Origin: Candidatus Aenigmatarchaeota archaeon
Lineage (GTDB): Archaea > Aenigmatarchaeota > Aenigmatarchaeia > QMZS01
Direction of reading: 5' to 3'
Length of the DNA: 9,737 bases
Assembly: GCA_003663355.1 (NCBI GenBank)
Contig: QMZV01000025.1
Span: forward strand, 1 to 9,737
Numbering within the stretch: position 1 is the stretch's first letter; each line of letters starts with the position of its first letter. This document shows positions 5,069-9,737 of the stretch, piece after piece. The position numbers were made by a program, and so were the translations under genes. The notes under the pieces were generated by a model, which saw nothing but the letters and a program-made list of their open reading frames with translations, ran no database searches and had not been told where the DNA came from.

Positions 5069-5287
5069 ATGTCTATTGAAGAAAAAATTTTAAAATTTGT
5101 TGCAAGAAAGCAAGTGGTGTCTTTAGAAGAACTAAAAAAAGAAATGGGAAACATAAATAAAAGCACTCTGCTTGCCATAATTGCCAAACTAAAGGATGAA
5201 GGACTTATATGTTATTCAAATCTTTTATCACCTACAACATTTATAATAACAGCAAAAGGATTAAATATTGAAAGAACTAAAAAATAA
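5069..5287 (+). CDS. Small winged-helix DNA-binding protein
   Basis: The 72-residue product looks like one winged-helix domain: helix 1 (SIEEKILKFVARKQ), helix 2 (SLEELKKEMG), recognition-type helix 3 (NKSTLLAIIAKLKDEGLI) and a beta hairpin wing around YSNLLSPTTFIITAKG. There is no other domain. Such stand-alone domains are common in archaea as transcription factors or DNA-binding accessory proteins. It precedes the coiled-coil gene by 12 bases and is probably co-transcribed with it. Its target cannot be inferred. The 21-bp spacer to the divergent membrane-protein gene is almost entirely A/T. Confidence 0.7.
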   Translation: MSIEEKILKFVARKQVVSLEELKKEMGNINKSTLLAIIAKLKDEGLICYSNLLSPTTFIITAKGLNIERTKK

Positions 5288-5299
5288 AATAATATATTT

Positions 5300-6277
5300 A
5301 TGGTGGAAGAAGAAATTGAAAAATTAAAAGAAAAATTTAAAATCAATTTTTTTCAGATTGAAAAAATACTTGCGGATTACGATGAGAGAATTAGTAACAT
5401 TGAGGAATACAGCAAAAAGAGAGAGAAAGAAGAAGATGAATTAAAAAAAGAATTAAATGAAAAATTGAATAATTTAATAAAAAAGAAGGAGGAAGAATTT
5501 GAAGAAATTAAAAATAATATCAGAGAAAGAATAGAGAGAGGTGAACATCTTGGTTCAAGACTGGAAGAAATTGAAAAATTGGTAAGAGAGTTTGATAAAA
5601 AATATGAGGAGTGGAAGGTTTTCAGGGAAGATTTAGAAAATGATAAAAATTTATATTTAGAACTGAGAAAAGTTGTCCTTACCTCTATAGAAAAATTAAA
5701 GAATTTTGAAAAAGTGTTTAATGAAAATTTAGAAGAATTTGGAGAGATAAGCAAAAGGGTTGAAGAGAATGAGAAATTATATGAAAAACTTTCTGATGAG
5801 ACAAAAAGAGAATTGTCAATATTAAGTGCGGAGGGAAAGAGAATTGAGCAAAATGTAGAAGAATTCAAAAACAAATTGAGAGAAAAATTAATAAAGAAAT
5901 TTGAAGATTTGGATTATAAACTTGAAAATGAAGTAAAAACTAATTTAAGTAGACATGGTGAAATTCTAAACAATTTTGGCAAGAGGTTTTTGAGCGTTGA
6001 ACAACAAATTAAAAATGTGAAAAGAGATATTGTAGAAAAAATAATAGACGAAGAGATGAATAAATTACTTTTAATCTTGAACAACAAATTAAAGGATGTT
6101 GTAACTATGCAAGATTTTGAAGTTATTAAAGCTGAATTAAGAAATAAAGTTGAGCAGATCAGAAAGCCGGAGATAAAACCATTAGAAGAAAGGATATCGG
6201 CAATTGAAGAGAGCATTAAAGAATTAGAAAAATTATTGAGGAGTATTTCTCAAAGAACTCCTGTTATTGTAGAATAA
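5300..6277 (+). CDS. Long coiled-coil protein, function unknown
   Basis: Nearly all of the 325 residues are predicted charged helix rich in Glu, Lys, Leu, Ile and Asn with heptad-like spacing, broken by a few non-helical points (near GEHLGSR, and RKPEIKP at about 287-293). No signal peptide, membrane segment or nucleotide-binding motif is visible. The C-terminus ends in a short hydrophobic tail after the last helix, RTPVIVE. A cytoskeletal, chromosome-organising or scaffolding role would fit such a protein but is not supported by specific motifs. It is set between a winged-helix gene (12 bases upstream) and eS31 (21 bases downstream). The large frames seen on the opposite strand are low-complexity shadows of it. 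Confidence 0.75.
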   Translation: MVEEEIEKLKEKFKINFFQIEKILADYDERISNIEEYSKKREKEEDELKKELNEKLNNLIKKKEEEFEEIKNNIRERIERGEHLGSRLEEIEKLVREFDKKYEEWKVFREDLENDKNLYLELRKVVLTSIEKLKNFEKVFNENLEEFGEISKRVEENEKLYEKLSDETKRELSILSAEGKRIEQNVEEFKNKLREKLIKKFEDLDYKLENEVKTNLSRHGEILNNFGKRFLSVEQQIKNVKRDIVEKIIDEEMNKLLLILNNKLKDVVTMQDFEVIKAELRNKVEQIRKPEIKPLEERISAIEESIKELEKLLRSISQRTPVIVE

Positions 6278-6298
6278 TATTTTAATTTTTATAAATTT

Positions 6299-6517
6299 AT
6301 GGCGGAGAAAAAAAGAGGTAAAAGACCAAAGTCAAAGAGCAAACACAGAGTTTCAAAAAAATATAAGAGATATAAAATTGAAGGAGATAAAATAATCAGA
6401 GACAGAGAATTCTGTCCAAAATGCGGTCCTGGGGTTTTTCTTGGAAAGAGGAAATTGGAAGGAAAAACAATTTATTACTGCGGTTCTTGTTTTCTAACAA
6501 TTGAGAAAAAAGAATAA
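6299..6517 (+). CDS. rps27ae: Small ribosomal subunit protein eS31 (S27Ae)
   Basis: eS31 is a small zinc-ribbon protein of the 30S head; in eukaryotes it is made as a ubiquitin fusion, in archaea alone. The 72-residue product has a basic N-terminal tail of about 25 residues, the strand YKIEGDKIIR, the diagnostic REFCPKCGPGVFLG (37-49) and a second knuckle YYCGSC (59-64); C39, C42, C61 and C64 would bind zinc. The N-terminal tail is longer and more basic than in many archaeal homologues. The spacer upstream contains TTTTATAAATTT, a possible own promoter. Its stop codon shares a base with the start of the NFACT gene (TAATG), which indicates translational coupling. Confidence 0.92.
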   Translation: MAEKKRGKRPKSKSKHRVSKKYKRYKIEGDKIIRDREFCPKCGPGVFLGKRKLEGKTIYYCGSCFLTIEKKE

Positions 6518-8151
6518 TGCTAACACCTCTGGATTTTTATTATTTACTGAAAGAATTGAAAGTTATTGAAAAGAGCACTTTAAAAAGAATTTATAAATCG
6601 GAAAATTTTGTTTTTGAATTCAAACAAAAAAAAGAAAGATTTTATCTTGTCGTTGGAAAGAACTTTTGCTATCTGGATTCAGAAAGAATAGAAGAAAAAG
6701 AAACAAACGGTTTTGTTAATTTTTTATCTAGTAAATTAAAAAACAAAAAACTTTTGAAAATAGAGCAGAACGATTTCAACAAAGTTCTCGTTTTGCAGTT
6801 TCCTAATTTTGATTTGATTCTTGAATTCATAGGCAAAGGAAATATTATTCTTGTAGATAAAGAAAATAAAATTATTACATCCCTTCTTCAGAGAGAATTT
6901 AAAGACAGGAAAATTATCATTGGCGGGAAGTATGAATTTCCTTGCAGTGCAGATGTTGAAGAAAATCTTAAGAACACGGATAAACTTCACTTGGGAAAAA
7001 TTTACAAAGAGGAAATACTGAAGGGAAAAGATGTATTAAATCAGAAAATCAGTCCGAGAATTTATTTTAAGGATGGAGAGAAGTTCTTTGTTTCTCCAAT
7101 TGAACTTGAAACTCTGAAATTGAATTTTGAAAAAAAAAGAAGTTTTTCAGAGGCTCTAAAGGAATTTTTTTCTAAAAAGAAAAAAACGAAAGAAGAAATC
7201 ATAAGGGAAAATCAGAAAAAAAATTTGGAAAGATATTTGAAGGATGAAAAAAAATTTAAAAAGATGGCAGATCTGATTTTAAAATACAAAGATGAAATAG
7301 AAAGAAGCATAGATATATTCAGAAAAGAAAAAAGAATTGAAAAACCAATTGAAATGGAAAAGGAAGGGATTATAATTCTAAAACTGGAGGGAGAAGAAAT
7401 TGAATTGAATATCAACACCGAATTAAAAGATGAAATAAACAGATTGTATGATAAATCCAAGAAGGCGAGAGAGAAAGCGAAAAAAATAGAAAAATTGCTT
7501 CTTGAAAAAGTTGAAAAAAACAAAGTAGAAAAATTAGAAAAAAAAAGAAGAGAATGGTACGAACAATTCAGGCATTTTTTTACTTCAGATAATTTTCTCG
7601 TAGTCGCTGGAAAGGATGCTGACACAAATGAGAAATTAATTAAAAAATATTGCAAGAAAAATGATATTGTTTTGCATGCGCATATCCCCGGTTCTCCCTT
7701 TGGAATTATCAGAAGCGAGGGGAAAAAGATAACAGAACAGGCAATTAAAGAAGGGGCTCAATTTGTTGGGTGTTATTCCAGATTCTGGATTTCAAAACTT
7801 GGAATCGCAGAAGTATATTGGGTTAGACCAGAACAGGTTTTAAAGAGAGGTTGCTCAAAAAAAGGTTCTTTCATGATTTATGGAAAAAGGAATTTTTTAA
7901 GAGTTGAATTAAAACTTTTAATTGGCGTAAATGAGAAATTTGAACCAATAGTTTGTCCGGCAAACTCTCTAAAAAAACCAAAAAATTTTGTTGTTGTAGT
8001 TCCCGGAGAAAAAAAAGGCAGGGAATTGGCTGAAAATATAAAGGCGAGAATAATTTCAAAATCAAAAAAAGAAGAGATAAAAAAAATAGAAAAAATCAAC
8101 ATAGATGAATTTTTGAGAATTGTGCCTTATGGGAAGGGGGATATTGTTTAA
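6517..8151 (+). CDS. rqcH: NFACT/RqcH-family ribosome quality-control protein
   Basis: RqcH/Rqc2/NEMF proteins bind the obstructed large ribosomal subunit and peptidyl-tRNA, and in bacteria add C-terminal alanine tails to stalled chains. The 544-residue protein has NFACT-N (about 1-200, with LEFIGKGNIILVDKENKI at 102-119 and GGKYEFP at 136-142), a helical coiled-coil middle (about 205-345) and NFACT-R (about 346-460, with FRHFFTSDNFLVVAGKDADT at 351-370, HAHIPGSPFGII at 387-398 and KGSFMIYGKRNF at 449-460). It is shorter than many archaeal homologues. The Asp-Arg pair used by RqcH for tRNA handling appears as Asn88-Lys89. The stretch between the ARP-EQV-like segment and KGSFMI lacks about four residues of the usual SGEYL region. 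It overlaps eS31 by one base, an apt partner. Confidence 0.88.
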   Translation: MLTPLDFYYLLKELKVIEKSTLKRIYKSENFVFEFKQKKERFYLVVGKNFCYLDSERIEEKETNGFVNFLSSKLKNKKLLKIEQNDFNKVLVLQFPNFDLILEFIGKGNIILVDKENKIITSLLQREFKDRKIIIGGKYEFPCSADVEENLKNTDKLHLGKIYKEEILKGKDVLNQKISPRIYFKDGEKFFVSPIELETLKLNFEKKRSFSEALKEFFSKKKKTKEEIIRENQKKNLERYLKDEKKFKKMADLILKYKDEIERSIDIFRKEKRIEKPIEMEKEGIIILKLEGEEIELNINTELKDEINRLYDKSKKAREKAKKIEKLLLEKVEKNKVEKLEKKRREWYEQFRHFFTSDNFLVVAGKDADTNEKLIKKYCKKNDIVLHAHIPGSPFGIIRSEGKKITEQAIKEGAQFVGCYSRFWISKLGIAEVYWVRPEQVLKRGCSKKGSFMIYGKRNFLRVELKLLIGVNEKFEPIVCPANSLKKPKNFVVVVPGEKKGRELAENIKARIISKSKKEEIKKIEKINIDEFLRIVPYGKGDIV

Positions 8152-8165
8152 TCATTGTTCAATGA
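8152..8165. repeat. Small palindrome directly after NFACT stop
   Basis: TCATTG (8152-8157) and CAATGA (8160-8165) form a six-pair inverted repeat around two bases. It sits immediately after the stop codon and is followed by T-rich sequence (CTTTTCTTCT), so it may contribute to transcript 3'-end formation. Confidence 0.45.
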
Positions 8166-8189
8166 AATTGCAGATACTTTTCTTCTACA

Positions 8190-8204
8190 ACCTCTCTTAG
8201 AGGT
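8190..8204. repeat. Short hairpin ACCTCT-CTT-AGAGGT
   Basis: A perfect six-pair stem with a three-base loop lies in the 102-bp spacer between the NFACT gene and the cysteine protease gene, about 20 bases before the TATA box of the latter. It could be a terminator stem for the upstream unit or a palindromic operator for the downstream promoter; the sequence does not decide. Confidence 0.5.
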
Positions 8205-8222
8205 GTGTGCTTAAAAAAGAAA

Positions 8223-8231
8223 CTTTTTAAA
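8223..8231 (+). promoter_or_regulatory. TATA box for C39-like protease
   Basis: CTTTTTAAA, preceded by the purine-rich AAAAAAGAAA as a BRE, is centred about 27 nt before the ATG at 8254. That spacing predicts a transcript starting at the start codon, in agreement with the lack of a Shine-Dalgarno site. Confidence 0.65.
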
Positions 8232-8253
8232 CAAATGAAAATAACTTATTTTT

Positions 8254-8901
8254 ATGATAAAACTTAGTGTTCCAATCTATAAACAAAAAAGAAAAGATAT
8301 GGCTTGTGGTTTTATTTGTTTACAAATGATTTTGAATTACTACAACAAAAAATTAACTTACAATGAAATAATCAAATTAGCCGAACTAGATCCTAAAGTT
8401 GGTTGCTGGTGGGCACAAATGGCTTGTGTTGCCTTAGATTTAGGATTTAAAGCAGAATTGATTAACTACAACCTATCAAATATTTACGATGCAGATATTG
8501 CAAAATTAAAAGGAAAAAAATTGATTGAAAGATTAAAGAAACAAAAGAGAAAAATAGACCAAATATATTATCCCGAAATAAAATATGATATTAATATGAT
8601 TAAAAAAGGTGGAAAACTGACTTTAAAAATTCCAAAGAAAGAGGATCTTATCAATTGGCTCAAAAAAGGAATTCCACCACTCCTTTCAATAAAAATAGGT
8701 CCAGCATACGGTGGCGTACCGTCAAAGAAGAGAAGAAAAATACTTGATCAACATGGAATTGTGGTTTATGGTTATGATGGAAAGAATTTTTTAATTTGTG
8801 ATCCTCATCCTAGAAGAGATGCCATCAAAAAACTTCCCGAAGATTTACTTATATATTCTTGGTATCGAGGAAAAGCTTATACACTTTTGATATACCAATA
8901 A
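8254..8901 (+). CDS. C39-like papain-fold cysteine peptidase, cytoplasmic
   Basis: The 215-residue protein shows the double-glycine-peptidase (C39) pattern: Gln11 as oxyanion residue, Cys18 in MACGFICLQMILNYY (16-30), His167 in DQHGIVVYGYDG and Asp183 in ICDPHP, giving a plausible Cys-His-Asp triad. An insert rich in Lys (about 85-130) separates the N-terminal helices from the C-terminal barrel half. There is no signal peptide or membrane segment, and no ABC transporter is fused or adjacent, unlike bacteriocin exporters with C39 domains. It has its own leaderless-type promoter and stands alone. Substrate is unknown: it may process small proteins inside the cell, or be a transferase using the same fold. 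The next gene cannot be tied to it from sequence. Confidence 0.75.
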   Translation: MIKLSVPIYKQKRKDMACGFICLQMILNYYNKKLTYNEIIKLAELDPKVGCWWAQMACVALDLGFKAELINYNLSNIYDADIAKLKGKKLIERLKKQKRKIDQIYYPEIKYDINMIKKGGKLTLKIPKKEDLINWLKKGIPPLLSIKIGPAYGGVPSKKRRKILDQHGIVVYGYDGKNFLICDPHPRRDAIKKLPEDLLIYSWYRGKAYTLLIYQ

Positions 8902-8980
8902 AATCTGCGCCTCCTACAGAGCATCTGCAACTCTGCACAAAATCAAAGATTTCGCTTTCCACACTCCGTTCAGTTGTTGA

Positions 8981-9004
8981 ATAGCGGATAAACGACTCCG
9001 CTAT
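8981..9004. repeat. Inverted repeat, local hairpin form
   Basis: ATAGCGGA (8981-8988) and TCCGCTAT (8997-9004) are perfectly complementary over eight pairs around an eight-base loop. The left arm overlaps the left arm of a longer-range inverted repeat (8986-8995), so only one of the two stems can form at a time. Confidence 0.75.
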
Positions 9005-9039
9005 GCTTCGTCCAAATGCTTACATCACTTCGTTTATCC
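8986..9039. repeat. Inverted repeat, long-range form
   Basis: GGATAAACGA (8986-8995) and TCGTTTATCC (9030-9039) pair perfectly over ten bases, enclosing 34 bases. It competes with the local hairpin at 8981-9004. Together they make this 204-bp spacer the second clear structured, relatively G+C-rich island in the window. Further pairing here: CAGAG 8917-8921 with CTCTG 8931-8935. Confidence 0.75.
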
Positions 9040-9070
9040 ACAATATGTTATATTTTAAATCATAGAAATC

Positions 9071-9078
9071 TATAAATA
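9071..9078 (+). promoter_or_regulatory. TATA box for downstream small gene
   Basis: TATAAATA is centred about 31 nt before the ATG at 9106, fitting a transcript with a leader of a few bases at most. It lies after the structured island in the same spacer, so that island would not be in this mRNA. Confidence 0.55.
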
Positions 9079-9105
9079 TTAAAAAATGATAATTAGTTCA
9101 GAGAT

Positions 9106-9462
9106 ATGATGCAAAAAATAAATCTTGATTATTCACTTCTGGAATTAAAAGAATATCTTTGCTCAAGATTTAAAGAGGAACTTCATACTTCAGAATACCT
9201 AATGGCTAGTGAAATCACCGAAATTTTATCTGAAGGAGTAAAAAAATATTTTGGTGTTGATATAGAGGACTTAAAAATAACGGGAGCAGATAAATTACTG
9301 TGGTGGGTTTTTGTAACACAAAATTATCGTGCTATTGCCAATCTTTTAGGAGATAAAGAAGAGAGTGGAATGTATTCTTTTGACCGTAACTTAGTTGAAA
9401 GCAAATTTATAAAATACAAGGAAGATCTAACAAATAGAATATGGGAAGTATTAAGAAGCTAA
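9106..9462 (+). CDS. Hypothetical protein, family unknown
   Basis: I do not recognise this 118-residue protein. It is predicted mostly helical and soluble, acidic in its first half, with a central aromatic-hydrophobic patch (DKLLWWVFVTQNYRAIANLL, about 62-81) and a C-terminal helix ending in IWEVLRS. There is no signal peptide or recognisable catalytic motif. Two adjacent ATGs (9106 and 9109) are both possible starts. A TATA box about 31 nt upstream supports a real, separately transcribed gene. Its stop codon overlaps that of the convergent gene by three bases. Confidence 0.65.
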   Translation: MMQKINLDYSLLELKEYLCSRFKEELHTSEYLMASEITEILSEGVKKYFGVDIEDLKITGADKLLWWVFVTQNYRAIANLLGDKEESGMYSFDRNLVESKFIKYKEDLTNRIWEVLRS

Positions 9463-9737
9463 AACAAAGCCTTGGCAAACTTAATTAAATTTGGTCTTTT
9501 TATCAATAATTTTCCAAGAGTTTTTAAGCCGCTTCCTCTGCTGAAATTTATTAAATCTTCTCCAGTTAGATTCTCTGCAAGATAATTAAAATCATCATCC
9601 GAAAGTTTTTCAACAACTTCTCTTAATTTTTCAACTTTTCTCAAATAAATTCCCCTTTGTTTCCACCATTCAATATTGTATTTATTTAATTGCTTTTCTG
9701 AAGTATCTCCCTTCTGCAATGCTTCGTCTATAACTTC
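9459..9737 (-). CDS. Partial hypothetical protein, 5' end outside window
   Basis: The minus-strand frame is open from its stop codon (9459-9461) to the window edge, giving at least 92 residues. The TTG at 9719 is not convincing as a start, because the frame continues upstream through EVIDEA to the edge. The visible C-terminal part is helical and charged, with EWWKQRGIYLRKVEKLREVV, then LSDDDFNYLAENLTGEDLINF, and a basic end (IKRPNLIKFAKALF). I do not recognise the family. It converges on the preceding gene with stop codons overlapping. Confidence 0.6.
   Translation of the reverse strand, partial: EVIDEALQKGDTSEKQLNKYNIEWWKQRGIYLRKVEKLREVVEKLSDDDFNYLAENLTGEDLINFSRGSGLKTLGKLLIKRPNLIKFAKALF

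Noticed and set aside
5377..6216. Two long minus-strand reading frames across the coiled-coil gene
   Set aside because: They are Ser/Phe/Leu-rich antisense shadows of a Glu/Lys-rich coding sequence, with no motif of their own.
7212..7655. Minus-strand 147-residue frame within the NFACT gene
   Set aside because: It is antisense to the lysine/glutamate-rich coiled-coil part of NFACT and has the usual Ser/Phe-rich shadow composition.
1..9737. CRISPR array or restriction/toxin-antitoxin system
   Set aside because: No regularly spaced direct repeats beyond the two 30-mers, no Cas-like protein, and the RHH protein is fused to a nucleotidyltransferase fold rather than paired with a toxin.

Overview
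The window looks like part of an AT-rich archaeal genome, most likely a DPANN-type lineage (for example Woesearchaeota, Pacearchaeota or a relative). The archaeal assignment is strong. It rests on eS19 and eS31 ribosomal proteins, an RNase P Rpp21/RNP4 subunit, Trm5 and Taw3 of wyosine synthesis, an archaeal class III signal-peptide pilin, TATA-box promoters placed for leaderless transcripts, and a GAGGTG Shine-Dalgarno site. The DPANN assignment is inference from small compact genes, strong A+T bias and many lineage-specific small proteins.

Layout. (1) 1-791: an AT-rich leader with two identical 30-nt near-palindromes, then a monocistronic uS3 gene. (2) 795-2418: a minus-strand ribbon-helix-helix protein fused to a nucleotidyltransferase-like domain. 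It is divergent, across only 77 bp, from a cysteine-rich type IV pilin-like gene followed 2 nt later by a two-helix membrane protein. (3) 2419-2683: a T-rich terminator, then about 150 nt of unusually structured sequence. Read on the minus strand, this resembles the right end / omega-RNA scaffold of an IS200/IS605 (TnpB) element, but no transposase is present. The trm5 promoter follows. (4) 2684-4744: a tight operon trm5-taw3-rnp4-rps19e for tRNA G37 modification, tRNA 5' processing and the small ribosomal subunit. (5) 4733-5047, minus strand: a four-helix membrane protein converging on eS19. (6) 5069-8151: a second unit of winged-helix protein, long coiled-coil protein, eS31 and an NFACT/RqcH-family ribosome quality-control protein. 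(7) 8254-8901: a solo cytoplasmic C39-like cysteine protease with its own promoter. (8) 8902-9105: a structured spacer richer in G+C, with competing inverted repeats. (9) 9106-9737: a small unknown gene converging on a partial minus-strand gene cut by the window end.

Much of the window serves translation. The most unusual points are the DNA-binding protein fused to an apparently catalytically eroded sugar-nucleotidyltransferase next to a pilin promoter, the orphan omega-RNA-like element, the duplicated hairpins before uS3, and the eS31-NFACT pairing with an altered NFACT-N signature. All family calls were made by eye; no database search was run.
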